In this document: positions 1 through 8,393 of the stretch, one piece after another | Layout: every line of letters begins with the position of its first letter | Numbering within the stretch: position 1 is the stretch's first letter | Assembly: GCF_003947415.1 (NCBI RefSeq) | Contig: NZ_QHKL01000003.1 | Coordinates: 496,001-560,000, forward strand | Source: Amycolatopsis sp. WAC 01376 | Lineage (GTDB): Bacteria > Actinomycetota > Actinomycetes > Mycobacteriales > Pseudonocardiaceae | Direction: 5' to 3' | Length of the DNA stretch: 64,000 nucleotides | The notes under the pieces: model-generated | What the model saw: only the letters and a program-made list of their open reading frames with translations | The model's database searches: none | What the model was told of the DNA's origin: nothing | Program-made: the position numbers and the translations under genes

Positions 1-198
1 GGCGACCCGCGCCTGCCCATCGTGGCCGCGAACGACGAGCAACTCCAGGCGATTTCCGCCGATCTCGCCCAGGGAGGCGTGCCGCTCGGCGAAAGCGCCG
101 CCAGTGACTGGCATGGTGCTCGGGTGGCACAAGCAGATTCAGCGGCGGCCTACACGGCGCCGACCTCACATACCAGCGTAGGGACCATGCCTCGGTGA
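1..198 (+). CDS. dapA: 4-hydroxy-tetrahydrodipicolinate synthase (DapA), C-terminal fragment
   Basis: The gene enters from the left edge and ends at TGA 196-198, so only the last 65 residues are visible. The visible start, GDPRLPIVAANDEQLQAI, closely resembles the end of actinobacterial DapA, where GDPRLP is followed by a short helix. DapA condenses pyruvate with aspartate semialdehyde in the lysine/diaminopimelate pathway, which later feeds MurE in this same window. After that helix the protein carries about 40 extra low-complexity residues rich in Ala, Ser and Thr, longer than the mycobacterial protein. The stop overlaps the GTG of the RNase J gene (GTGA), so the two are co-transcribed, as in Mycobacterium. 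Identification rests on the short tail plus synteny. Confidence 0.82.
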   Translation, partial: GDPRLPIVAANDEQLQAISADLAQGGVPLGESAASDWHGARVAQADSAAAYTAPTSHTSVGTMPR

Positions 199-1892
199 GT
201 TCATTGTCAACCGGACCCGGACCGACCAACCCGCCGCCGGCGCTGCCCGAAGGCGCCTTGCGCGTCGTGGCGCTCGGCGGGATCGGCGAAGTCGGCCGCA
301 ACATGACCGTCTTCGAGTTCGGCGGCCGTCTGCTGATCGTCGACTGCGGGGTGCTCTTCCCCGAAGACGACCAGCCCGGCGTCGACCTGATCCTGCCCGA
401 CTTCCGCGCGATCGAAGACCGCCTCGAAGACATCGACGGCCTCGTCCTCACCCACGGGCACGAGGACCACATCGGTGCCGTCCCGTTCCTGCTGCGGCTC
501 TTCCCGGACCTGAAGATCTACGGCTCCCGGTTCACGAACGCGCTGCTCGCGGCCAAGGCCAAGGAGCACCGTCAGCGGCCGAACCTGATCGAGGTCCGCG
601 AGGGCGAACGCCGCAAGGTCGGCGCGTTCGACCTCGAGTTCTTCGCGGTCAACCACTCGATCCCGGACGCGCTCGCGGTGGCCATCCGCACGCCGGCGGG
701 GGTCGTGCTGCACACCGGCGACATCAAGCTCGACCAGCTCCCGCTCGACGGCAGGCTGACCGACCTCGCCGGGTTCTCCCGGCTCGGCGACGAGGGCGTG
801 GACCTGTTCTGCGTCGACTCGACCAACGCCGAGGTGCCCGGATTCGTCATGCCGGAACGCGACATCGGCCCGGTGCTCGACGACGTCGTCCGCAGGGTCG
901 ACCAGCGCGTCATCGTCGCCTGCTTCGCGAGCCACGTGCACCGCGTCCAGCAGGTGCTCGACGCCGCCACCCGGCACGGCCGCCGGGTCGCCTTCGTCGG
1001 CCGGTCGATGGTCCGGAACATGGGGATCGCCGCCGACCTTGGCCTGCTGAACGTGCCGGACGGCCTGCTGGTCAACCTCGACCAGGCCAGCGACCTGCCC
1101 GAGAGCAAGGTGCTGTTCGTGTCGACCGGTTCGCAGGGCGAGCCGCTGTCGGCGCTGTCGCGGATGGCGCGCGGCGAACACCGGCAGATCTCGATCCGCG
1201 CCGGCGACACCGTCGTGCTGGCCAGCTCGATGATCCCGGGCAACGAGACCGCGGTCTTCGGCGTCGTCAACGGCCTCACCCGGCTCGGCGCGAACGTCGT
1301 GCACCAGGGCAACGCCAAGGTGCACGTGTCCGGGCACGCGTCGGCGGGCGAACTGCTGTACCTGTACAACGCGGTGCGCCCCAGCAACGTCATGCCGGTG
1401 CACGGCGAGTGGAAGCACCTGCGCGCCAACGGTGAACTGGCCGTGCGCACGGGTGTCGCGCCGGAGAACGTGGTCATCGCCGAGGACGGCGTCGTGGTCG
1501 ACCTCGTCGACGGCAAGGCCACCCGGACCGGCCGTGTCGAGGTCGGGCACGTGTACGTCGACGGCCTCTCGGTCGGCGACGTCGGCGAGTCGACGCTGTC
1601 CGACAGGCTCGTGCTCGGCGAGGGCGGTTTCATCGCCATCACCGTCGCCGTCGACACCAGCACCGGCCGCGCGGTGACCCGTCCGACGGTGTCCGGACGC
1701 GGTTTCTCCGACGACCCGAAGGCGCTCGACGCCGTGCTCCCGATGGTAGAGATGGAACTCGCCAGGACCGAGGCCGAGGGCATCACCGACACCCATCGCA
1801 TCGCGCAGGCCGTGCGCCGCGTCGTCGGCCGCTGGGTCGCCGACACCTACCGGCGCCGTCCGATGATCGTGCCGACGGTCATCCCCGTTTAG
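195..1892 (+). CDS. rnj: Ribonuclease J
   Basis: This 565-residue protein is of normal length for actinobacterial RNase J, a zinc-dependent metallo-beta-lactamase/beta-CASP nuclease with 5'-3' exo- and endonuclease activity in mRNA decay and rRNA maturation. The zinc-binding motif THGHEDHIG lies near residue 85, with further ligands in the VNHSIPD and HTGDIKLD segments. The beta-CASP region (CFASHVHRVQQ, then STGSQGEP) follows near residues 240-315, and VMPVHGEWKH near 400 is the late motif of the family. The first about 20 residues form a Pro-rich tail before RVVALGGIGEVG. The GTG start overlaps the dapA stop, so translation is probably coupled. A strong hairpin follows the stop. Confidence 0.97.
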   Translation: MSSLSTGPGPTNPPPALPEGALRVVALGGIGEVGRNMTVFEFGGRLLIVDCGVLFPEDDQPGVDLILPDFRAIEDRLEDIDGLVLTHGHEDHIGAVPFLLRLFPDLKIYGSRFTNALLAAKAKEHRQRPNLIEVREGERRKVGAFDLEFFAVNHSIPDALAVAIRTPAGVVLHTGDIKLDQLPLDGRLTDLAGFSRLGDEGVDLFCVDSTNAEVPGFVMPERDIGPVLDDVVRRVDQRVIVACFASHVHRVQQVLDAATRHGRRVAFVGRSMVRNMGIAADLGLLNVPDGLLVNLDQASDLPESKVLFVSTGSQGEPLSALSRMARGEHRQISIRAGDTVVLASSMIPGNETAVFGVVNGLTRLGANVVHQGNAKVHVSGHASAGELLYLYNAVRPSNVMPVHGEWKHLRANGELAVRTGVAPENVVIAEDGVVVDLVDGKATRTGRVEVGHVYVDGLSVGDVGESTLSDRLVLGEGGFIAITVAVDTSTGRAVTRPTVSGRGFSDDPKALDAVLPMVEMELARTEAEGITDTHRIAQAVRRVVGRWVADTYRRRPMIVPTVIPV

Positions 1893-1904
1893 CCGTGAGC
1901 ACGT

Positions 1905-1944
1905 GAGAAGGCCCCTTTACTCAGTCGAGTGAAGGGGCCTTCTC
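1905..1944 (+). terminator. Rho-independent-type terminator of dapA-rnj
   Basis: A perfect inverted repeat begins GAGAAGGCCCCTTTACT and ends with its complement around a short CAGT-type loop, 12 bases after the RNase J stop. There is no long T tract, as usual in high-GC actinobacteria. Confidence 0.8.
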
Positions 1945-1959
1945 GCGCATAATCGCCGC

Positions 1960-2793
1960 ATGATGATCGGACTGCACGTCGTCGGCGCGCTGGCCGGGGT
2001 GGCCTTGGGAGTGGGCGCGGTCTACCTCGGACGGACGTTCATCGAGGGCATCCGCCGCGATCGGCGGCGGAAGCCCGGCGAACTGGCCGCCGGGCTCCGG
2101 CGGGACCGCTGGGAGCGCGCCGTCGAGATGATGGACAGCGAGGGCGCCGCAGAGCGCCTCGAATCCTTCGCGGCCCTGGAGCGCTACGGGCGCGAAGAAC
2201 CCGAAGCCAGGGAAGACGTCGTCGAGCTGACCTGCGGCTATCTGCGCAAGCCTTTCGAATACCCGGTCGCAGACGAGGAAGAGCTCGAAGTCCGGCTCGC
2301 CGCGCAGAGGCTTCTCACGCGGCACTTCAGGTGGCCCGCCGGGGAGGCCAAGCCCTTCGAATTCTGGGAGGTCGAAGAGCTGGAACTGCGGGACGCGGTG
2401 CTCATCGAACCCGACTTCGCGGACACCTTCCTGGTGGGTGCCGACCTCCAGGACAGCCTGATCGTCCGCGGGAACTTCCGCGGGACCCGGTTCTCGCCCT
2501 ACGTCAACTTCGACAGAGCGTGCTTCACCGGCGACACCGACTTCCGTACCGCGTCGTTCCCCAGGTACGCGACCTTCGTCGGCGCGCTGTTCAGCGGGAC
2601 GACCACCTTCGCCGACGCCGAGTTCGCACAAGGCGCCGACTTCACCGACGCGCGGGTGGAGCACCCCGATGCCGCGCACTCGTGGCCGTCGCCCTGGCGT
2701 CCTTGGGCGAACTCGCCGGTCGCCCAGGCGCGGCTCATCCCGATGAAGACCGGTTCGCGGCCGCCGTCATCAGCAGAGCGAAGGCGATCGTGA
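1960..2793 (+). CDS. Membrane-anchored pentapeptide-repeat protein
   Basis: The 277-residue product starts with a single hydrophobic segment (residues 3-24) followed by basic residues, which suggests an N-terminal membrane anchor with the rest in the cytoplasm. Residues about 130-235 contain pentapeptide-type repeats with a hydrophobic or aromatic centre every five positions (FADTF, NFDRA, DFRTA, TFADA, DFTDA), which fold as a right-handed quadrilateral beta-helix. The function of this family is unknown. A CATAAT hexamer lies six bases before ATG 1960, so the transcript may be leaderless. The last about 35 residues (after PSPWR) look unlike a repeat protein and overlap a possible small gene on the other strand. 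A frameshift or read-through at the end is possible. Confidence 0.72.
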   Translation: MMIGLHVVGALAGVALGVGAVYLGRTFIEGIRRDRRRKPGELAAGLRRDRWERAVEMMDSEGAAERLESFAALERYGREEPEAREDVVELTCGYLRKPFEYPVADEEELEVRLAAQRLLTRHFRWPAGEAKPFEFWEVEELELRDAVLIEPDFADTFLVGADLQDSLIVRGNFRGTRFSPYVNFDRACFTGDTDFRTASFPRYATFVGALFSGTTTFADAEFAQGADFTDARVEHPDAAHSWPSPWRPWANSPVAQARLIPMKTGSRPPSSAERRRS

Positions 2794-2857
2794 TCGCCTG
2801 ACCGAACAGGGCGTTGCGTGCTTTGCGCTGTTCCGCGCGCGTGGGCCGGTTCGTCAC
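2735..2857 (-). CDS. Possible 40-residue single-pass membrane peptide
   Basis: On the minus strand, a GTG at 2857 sits four bases after GGGGGA and opens a 40-codon frame ending at TGA 2735-2737. The peptide has a basic N-terminus (TNRPTRAEQRKARNALFG) followed by one hydrophobic stretch, AITIAFALLMTAAA. It overlaps the doubtful 3' end of the pentapeptide-repeat gene. Homologues are not known to me; the start signal and hydrophobic profile are the only support. Confidence 0.28.
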   Translation of the reverse strand: MTNRPTRAEQRKARNALFGQAITIAFALLMTAAANRSSSG

Positions 2858-3035
2858 GGATTCCCCCGATTTCGAGTGTTTTCCTTACGGGGCAAGTGTT
2901 CCGCGACCCGTGTTCGGACACCTCCCGCCTCGGTACGGTTTCTCCTACGCCGAAAGTCGCAGCCTTCCCCTAAGAGTGGGGTCGGCGTACCCTCGGACGC
3001 TCCTCGAGCCCCATGCCGGGAGACCGGGAGAGTCC

Positions 3036-4592
3036 ATGGGACGCCACACCACCGCCCGGACCCGAAGACGGATACTGCTTCCGCTACTGGCGCTCGCGCT
3101 GGCGGCCGTGCTCGGCGCGGCCACCTGGGTGACCGTGGCCCTGGCGCGTTCCGATCCGGGTTGCGAGCCCGAGCGGGTCGTCGTCGCCGCGTCGCCCGAC
3201 ATCGCTCCCGCCGTCATCCGGACCGCCCGCGACCTCGGTCTCGCCTGTGTCGCGTTCGACGTCCAGGCCAGGGATTCCCTCCAGATGGCGGACGAGCTGT
3301 CCGGGACGGCGCCCCGGCCGCAGGCCTGGATCCCGTCCTCGACGCTGTTCCTGAGAAGGGCCGGCGGTGTTCCCCTCTCCGGGCCGTCGGTGGCCAGTTC
3401 GCCGGTGGTGCTCGCGGTCGCGGAACCGGTCGCGAAAGAACTCGGCTGGCCCCGTAAGCCGCTGACCTGGCCGGAAGTACTCGGCCACGCCGGAATCGTC
3501 GCCGGGATGCCGGATCCCGTGAGCGACCCCGTCGGTGTTTCGGCGCTGCTGGCCTTGCGCCATGTCACGAAGGGCGCCTCGGATCCGGCCGCCGCGTACG
3601 TGGCCTTGCTCCGGAAGTTCTCGGCCGGCGCTTCGCCGACGGTGTTCCCCGCGGCGGAGAACGCGGTGCTGCGGCACAACTCCGAGCTGCCCGACGGCGA
3701 GATCGCGCTGGTGGCCGCGTACTCCGCCGCGGCCCCCGCGCTCGACTACCCGTTCGTCGAGATCGCGGGCGCGACCCAGCAGCAGGGCAAGGCCGTCGCG
3801 GAACTGAAACGCGCCCTGCTTCACGGTGCCGCGACCGGCCCACGGTCCGACGTGCGTGCCCCGGGCGGGCAAGCGTTGCGGTTGGCGGAAACCGATCAGC
3901 GTGTCGAGGCGCAAGGACAGCGCAGCGCCGAGATCCCGGCCGCCACTGATGTCGACGAAGCGCTCCGCCAGTGGGCCGGGGTGAACGCGGCCGCCCGGGT
4001 CCAGGTGTTGATCGACGTCTCCGGTTCGATGAGCGCGCCGGTCCCGGGAACCGGCAAATCCCGGCTGCGGATCACGCTGGAAGCGGCGGAGAACGCGCTG
4101 CGGCTGTTCAAACCCGCGTCACAGATCCGTTTCCTGACCTTCGCGACCAAAATGGACGGTGAACGCGACTACCGGGAGATCCTGCCGATGGCGCCGGTCG
4201 GACAGCAGCTGGCCGCCGTGGACCGGCTGCGCGCCGTCCGCGCCGTGCCGGACGGGCAGACCGGCCTGTACGACAGCGTCCTCGACATCTATCGGCTGGC
4301 ACGCGCGGAATGGCAGCCGGGGAAACTGAACCTGGTCATCGTGATGACCGACGGCCGCAACACCGACCCCGGCGGCATCAGCCGCGAGAACCTGCTGGCC
4401 GAGCTGGGAAAGCTGCACGACAGGAAGCACCCGGTACCGTTGATCGCCCTCGGGATCGGCCCGGCCGCCGACGAGACCGAACTCGGGCAGCTCGTCGTCC
4501 CGGTCGGCGGCCAGGCCTTCCTCAGCCGTGATCCCGCGAAGATCGGAGAGGTGTTCTACGGTGCTCTCGGCCGGATCGCCGGCGCTGGATGA
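3036..4592 (+). CDS. Substrate-binding-like and von Willebrand A domain protein, membrane-anchored
   Basis: The 518-residue protein begins with a basic stretch and one hydrophobic helix (residues 12-36), a signal anchor that places the rest outside. Residues about 45-270 resemble a periplasmic-binding-protein fold, starting CEPERVVVAASPDIAPAV. Residues about 322-515 are a von Willebrand A domain with the MIDAS motif DVSGSMS near residue 326 and MTDGRN near 433. Such fusions are common in actinobacteria, but their ligand and partner are unknown. ATG 3036 is chosen because GGGAGAG precedes it at suitable distance; the longer upstream frame has no membrane signal. Its last 71 bases overlap the 3' end of the convergent permease gene. 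Confidence 0.85.
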   Translation: MGRHTTARTRRRILLPLLALALAAVLGAATWVTVALARSDPGCEPERVVVAASPDIAPAVIRTARDLGLACVAFDVQARDSLQMADELSGTAPRPQAWIPSSTLFLRRAGGVPLSGPSVASSPVVLAVAEPVAKELGWPRKPLTWPEVLGHAGIVAGMPDPVSDPVGVSALLALRHVTKGASDPAAAYVALLRKFSAGASPTVFPAAENAVLRHNSELPDGEIALVAAYSAAAPALDYPFVEIAGATQQQGKAVAELKRALLHGAATGPRSDVRAPGGQALRLAETDQRVEAQGQRSAEIPAATDVDEALRQWAGVNAAARVQVLIDVSGSMSAPVPGTGKSRLRITLEAAENALRLFKPASQIRFLTFATKMDGERDYREILPMAPVGQQLAAVDRLRAVRAVPDGQTGLYDSVLDIYRLARAEWQPGKLNLVIVMTDGRNTDPGGISRENLLAELGKLHDRKHPVPLIALGIGPAADETELGQLVVPVGGQAFLSRDPAKIGEVFYGALGRIAGAG

Positions 4593-5931
4593 AGTAGACG
4601 CCGAGGATCACCACCAGGCTGATCAGGCTCAGGTACAGCTGGGCCCGCGTGTCCGCGTCCACGAACAACATCGACGCGACCACGGCCAGCGTCCCGGCGA
4701 GCGTGAGCCAGCTCAGCCACGGATAGCCCCACATGCGCAGCTTCAGCCGCTCCGGCGCCTCGGCCTCCAGACGGCGCCGCATCCGGAGCTGCGAACCCGC
4801 GATGATCGCGTAGACGAACAGCGCGACCGCGCCCGCGGAGTTGATGATGAAGTAGAAGATCTTGTCCGGTGACACGAAATTCATCACCACGGCCACGTAC
4901 CCGACCGAAGTGGACACCAGGATCGCCTTCCACGGCACACCGCGCCGGTTCGTGTCCGCGATCCACTTCGGCGCCCAGCCGTTGCCGTGCAACGCGAACA
5001 ACATGCGGGAAGCGGTGTACAGCCCCGAATTCAGCACCGACAGCACGGCCGTCAGCACCACCGCGCTGACCACGGTCTCGGCGGCGGGGATGCCGAACCG
5101 GCCGAACGCGGCGGCGAACGGGCTCGTCGTGGTCGGGATCTCCCGCCAGCCGGTGATCATCACCAGCAGCGTCACGGAGCCGACGTAGAACACGATGACC
5201 CGCCAGACGATCGACGAGGTCGCCTTGCGCACGGCGGTTTCCGGCTCCCGCGATTCGGCGGCGGCGATGGTGACGATCTCCGCGCCGAAATAGGAGAAGA
5301 TCACGATCACCACGCCGTGGACCACCGAGAACCCGCCGTTGGCGAAGAAGCCGTCCTGCGCGATGTTGCCGACCGAGAACGAACCGCCGGGCCAGAGGCC
5401 GAGCACGAACAGGACGCCCACCACGAGGAACACCACGATCGTGGCGATCTTGACCGACGCGAGCCAGAACTCCGTCTCCCCGAACGACTTGGCCGAGGCG
5501 AGGTTGGTCGCGGTCAGCAGCAGCATCAGGACGAGCGAGAAGATCCATTGCGGCACAACGGGAATCCAGGTCTGCAGGATCTTCGCCCCGGCGACGGCCT
5601 CGAACGCGACCACACCGACCCAGAAGTACCAGTAAAGCCAGCCGACGGTGAAACCCGCCCAGCCGCCGAGCGAGGTCCGCGCGTATTCCATGAAGGAACC
5701 CTGGGACGGCGCGGCGGTCGCCATCTCGCCCAGCATCCGCATCACGAGCACGACGATCAGGCCGCCGATGGCGTAGGAGAGGACGGCCGCCGGGCCGACG
5801 GTGTGGATGACCGCGCCGCTGCCGATGAACAGGCTCGCGCCGATGATGCCGCCGAGGGCGATCATCCGGACGTGGCGTTGCCGCAGGTCCGGGCGCAACC
5901 CCGGCCGCTCGGTCGTGGTTTCTGCGCCCAT
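4522..5931 (-). CDS. APC-family amino-acid permease (GabP/AnsP/ProY type)
   Basis: The 469-residue integral membrane protein has about twelve hydrophobic segments. The motif MIALGGIIGASLFIGSG at residues 23-39 is the amino-acid-binding TM1 of the AAT branch of the APC superfamily, which imports amino acids or GABA with protons. AAAESREPETAVRKA in the middle loop is also typical. Substrate cannot be assigned from sequence alone. The start is set by AGGAGGT eight bases before the ATG. The gene converges on the vWA gene and overlaps its 3' end by 71 bases on the opposite strand. Upstream it diverges from the DUF305 lipoprotein gene across a 152-base gap. Confidence 0.92.
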   Translation of the reverse strand: MGAETTTERPGLRPDLRQRHVRMIALGGIIGASLFIGSGAVIHTVGPAAVLSYAIGGLIVVLVMRMLGEMATAAPSQGSFMEYARTSLGGWAGFTVGWLYWYFWVGVVAFEAVAGAKILQTWIPVVPQWIFSLVLMLLLTATNLASAKSFGETEFWLASVKIATIVVFLVVGVLFVLGLWPGGSFSVGNIAQDGFFANGGFSVVHGVVIVIFSYFGAEIVTIAAAESREPETAVRKATSSIVWRVIVFYVGSVTLLVMITGWREIPTTTSPFAAAFGRFGIPAAETVVSAVVLTAVLSVLNSGLYTASRMLFALHGNGWAPKWIADTNRRGVPWKAILVSTSVGYVAVVMNFVSPDKIFYFIINSAGAVALFVYAIIAGSQLRMRRRLEAEAPERLKLRMWGYPWLSWLTLAGTLAVVASMLFVDADTRAQLYLSLISLVVILGVYFIQRRRSGREHRRTPLRSSRDHG

Positions 5932-6083
5932 TCGCGGTTACCTCCTGTCGGAGCGGCGGTGGATCGCGGGATTGTCGCACCACGAGCCCGCGAGGAAAAG
6001 TGTTTGCGCAACCCCCGGTGAACAGGCCGATGTGGACTCTGCCAACCTAGGCACCTCCACCGCGCGTTCCGAGGAGCTCTTCG

Positions 6084-6674
6084 ATGTCGCACGCCGTCCT
6101 CCGGTTCCTGCCCGCCGTCGCCATGGCCGCCGTCGCGCTCGCGGGCTGCTCGGACGAGGCACCCCAGTCGCAGACGGCGCCTCCCGGGTCTTCACCGATG
6201 GCGCAACAGGCCGCCGTTCCGTTCAACGACGCCGATGTCGCGTTCGCCCGGCAGGCGCTCGCGCACCACCAGCAGGGCGTGGATCTGGCTTCACTGGCGG
6301 AAACCCGCGCGGAGAACGGCCTGCTGAAGGCGCTCGCCAAGCGCGTCATCGACACGCACGAGCCGGAGATCGCGCGGCTTTCCGGGCTCATCGAGGCGTG
6401 GGGCCAGCCCGCGCCGGACGACCCGAACCTCGAACACATCCAGCGCGACGGGTACATCGGCCCCGGCGACATGGCGGAATTGGCGGGACTGTCCGGAAAG
6501 GACTTCGACCGCCAGTTCACCGCCCGCCTGATCCGCCAGCGCGAGGCGGGTGTCCGCATCGCCGAAGCCGAAACCCAGCACGGCCGCAACCCCGACGCCC
6601 GCGACCTCGCCGCGACGACGTCGCGTTCGCAGCAGCAGGAGATCGGCGAGCTACGAGGCCTCCAGCAGGGTTGA
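6084..6674 (+). CDS. DUF305 lipoprotein
   Basis: The 196-residue protein has a short signal peptide ending in the lipobox LAGC (Cys about residue 22), so it should be lipid-anchored on the outer face of the membrane. The mature part is a helical DUF305 domain (ferritin-like fold): FNDADVAFARQALAHHQQ near residue 47, then AKRVIDTHEPEIARL, GYIGPGDM and FDRQFTARLIRQREAGVRIA. Conserved His and Met residues suggest metal, often copper, binding, but this is not shown here. GAGGAG precedes the ATG. The 3' end overlaps the EamA gene on the other strand by 24 bases. Confidence 0.9.
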   Translation: MSHAVLRFLPAVAMAAVALAGCSDEAPQSQTAPPGSSPMAQQAAVPFNDADVAFARQALAHHQQGVDLASLAETRAENGLLKALAKRVIDTHEPEIARLSGLIEAWGQPAPDDPNLEHIQRDGYIGPGDMAELAGLSGKDFDRQFTARLIRQREAGVRIAEAETQHGRNPDARDLAATTSRSQQQEIGELRGLQQG

Positions 6675-7622
6675 GTCCGTCTGGACCACGTTCGAATTCA
6701 GCTGGACGATGTACGCGCCGGTCAGCAGCACGACCGCGCCCGCGGCTTGGATCCAGCTGAGCGCCTCGCCCAGCAGCAGCCAGGCCGCGGTGGCGGCGAT
6801 CAGCGGCTCCACCAGTCCCACGACGCTCGCCACCGACGCCGGGAGATGCCGCAGCGCCGCCATGCCCGTCGCGTAGGCGAGGACGGTCGCGATCAGCACC
6901 AGCGCGATCAGCAGCGACCACACCGGCGGCTCCCACGGCCCGAACGACGCCGGGGCGTCGAGCACGCCCCACGGGATCGTCCACGGCGGCGCGACCGCGC
7001 ACACCAGGACCGCGCCGATCGTCATCCCCCAGGTGACCATGCCGAGTGGATCGCGATCCGCGACGCCCCGTTCCCCGAGCAGGAAGTAGCCCGCCGAACA
7101 GACGGCCGCGCCCAGCCCGGCGAGCAACCCGACGACGTCCAGGCTGAGCCCCTCCCAGACCTGCGCGACCAGCACGAGCCCCGTCATCGCCAGCGCGATC
7201 CCCGCCCACATCGCCCTCGGCAACCGCACTCGCCGCACGAACCGCACCCACAGCGCGATCAGCACCGGTGAGGTGAACTCGAGCAAAATCGCGATCCCGA
7301 CCGGGATCCGGCCCGCCGCGAGAAAATACATGAGCTGAACGCCCGCCACGCCGAGCGAGCCGTACGCCAGCAGCAGCGGCCACTCGCGCTTCGTCACTTT
7401 GAGGAGCTTCGGCCGGAAGACGGCGAACAGCGCGAGCAGCACGATCGCCGACAGCCCGATGCGGATCGCCGCGACCTGCTCCGGCGACAACCCCGCCTGC
7501 ATCGCCGGTTTGCCCAGCACACCCGACGTCCCGAAGAAGACCGCGGCGAGCAGGATGAGCGTGATGCCCCGGCCGCGATGCGCGACATGCTGGGCGGGGG
7601 CGGCGGCGAGTTCGGCGGTCAC
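6651..7622 (-). CDS. EamA/DMT-family transporter
   Basis: The 323-residue protein has ten hydrophobic segments arranged as two EamA repeats. The first begins ITLILLAAVFFGTSGVLGKPA and the second near residue 165, the layout of drug/metabolite exporters related to RhtA and YdcZ-type permeases. Substrate is unknown. The open frame extends further upstream, but the extension is basic and Pro-rich. GTG 7622 is preferred because a TACCCT -10 hexamer (7629-7634 on this strand) lies six bases before it and no Shine-Dalgarno sequence is present, suggesting a leaderless mRNA. Convergent with DUF305, with a 24-base overlap. Confidence 0.88.
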   Translation of the reverse strand: MTAELAAAPAQHVAHRGRGITLILLAAVFFGTSGVLGKPAMQAGLSPEQVAAIRIGLSAIVLLALFAVFRPKLLKVTKREWPLLLAYGSLGVAGVQLMYFLAAGRIPVGIAILLEFTSPVLIALWVRFVRRVRLPRAMWAGIALAMTGLVLVAQVWEGLSLDVVGLLAGLGAAVCSAGYFLLGERGVADRDPLGMVTWGMTIGAVLVCAVAPPWTIPWGVLDAPASFGPWEPPVWSLLIALVLIATVLAYATGMAALRHLPASVASVVGLVEPLIAATAAWLLLGEALSWIQAAGAVVLLTGAYIVQLNSNVVQTDSTLLEAS

Positions 7623-7694
7623 GGCCGGAGGGTAGAGGCCGGGTGGCGGCGGGGCGACCCGTTTTCCCAGCGGCTGGGCGCGCCGACAGGCCGA

Positions 7695-7737
7695 GCGGGG
7701 AAGATTTGGGACGTTCAACGTCCGGAATCTTCCCCGC
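7695..7737 (-). terminator. Two-tier hairpin between lipoprotein operon and EamA gene
   Basis: Outer arms GCGGGGAAGATT / AATCTTCCCCGC (7695-7706, 7726-7737) enclose a second perfect stem GGACGTT-C-AACGTCC. It lies 39 bases after the stop of the minus-strand lipoprotein gene and probably ends that operon. Confidence 0.7.
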
Positions 7738-7775
7738 TTCCAGCAGCCCACTACCCTCCCGGTGGCCATGGGCCG

Positions 7776-8393
7776 TCAGAAGGAGGCGCCGCCGTCGGTC
7801 CAGTTGGTCTGCGCGAAGTCCTCGTCGTCGACGGGGGCGCGGCGCGGTTTGCGGACCGGCTCCGGTTCCGGGGGAGCGGCGACCGGTTGCTCGGGTTCGG
7901 TGGCTTCGGCGGCTTGGGGTTCGGGCGTGCCGTTGGGCCAGACGCAGGGGGAGGTCGCCCCGACGTAGAACTTGCCGAGGTCGTTCGCCTGTACGGACAT
8001 GTCGAAAGCGTCCGCTTTGTTCCTGACGAACACGTACTGATCCTTCGGCCGCGAATCCGTCAGGACCGCGAAGTCGTGAGCCGACCACCACTGGACGATC
8101 GCGTCGAAGTATTCCGCGAACCGTGCCGGTTCGAGGCCGGTGACCTCATAGGTCGCGGAGATCTCGAAGCGGCCTTGGGGACCGTCGTCGGTGGGGTCGG
8201 CGCACTCGGACCTGTGCTGGGTGAACGGTTTCCGTTTCGCCGAGCCGGGCAACGCGGAGAGCGCGCCCTCGATGTACCGCTCGACCTTGTCTTTCGCCTC
8301 GTGTTCGGTGATGGTCGGTTTCATGGCGTCTCCACCTCCGGGGGAACAAGCGGACAAGAGCACGAGAAGAGCGGTCAGGAGCGGAAGTCTCAC
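7776..8393 (-). CDS. Lipoprotein, last gene of the WXG-like/DUF1023 operon
   Basis: The 205-residue product starts RLPLLTALLVLLSACSPG, a short signal peptide with lipobox LSAC, so it should be attached to the outer membrane leaflet side. The mature region (about residues 25-145) is a compact mixed alpha/beta domain of unknown function. A Pro/Glu-rich linker and a charged tail ending DEDFAQTNWTDG follow. The GTG start overlaps the stop of the DUF1023 hydrolase gene (GTGA, 8390-8393), implying coupled translation and related function. Position directly after a putative secreted hydrolase makes a protective or escort role plausible, but that is inference. Confidence 0.82.
   Translation of the reverse strand: MRLPLLTALLVLLSACSPGGGDAMKPTITEHEAKDKVERYIEGALSALPGSAKRKPFTQHRSECADPTDDGPQGRFEISATYEVTGLEPARFAEYFDAIVQWWSAHDFAVLTDSRPKDQYVFVRNKADAFDMSVQANDLGKFYVGATSPCVWPNGTPEPQAAEATEPEQPVAAPPEPEPVRKPRRAPVDDEDFAQTNWTDGGASF

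Noticed and set aside
207..1796. Long minus-strand open frames opposite RNase J
   Set aside because: They are high-GC shadows of the real gene, rich in His/Arg/Asp, with no family motif or ribosome-binding site.
2814..3035. Longer N-terminus for the vWA protein
   Set aside because: The extension has no homology or ribosome-binding site and would bury the signal anchor 74 residues inside the protein.
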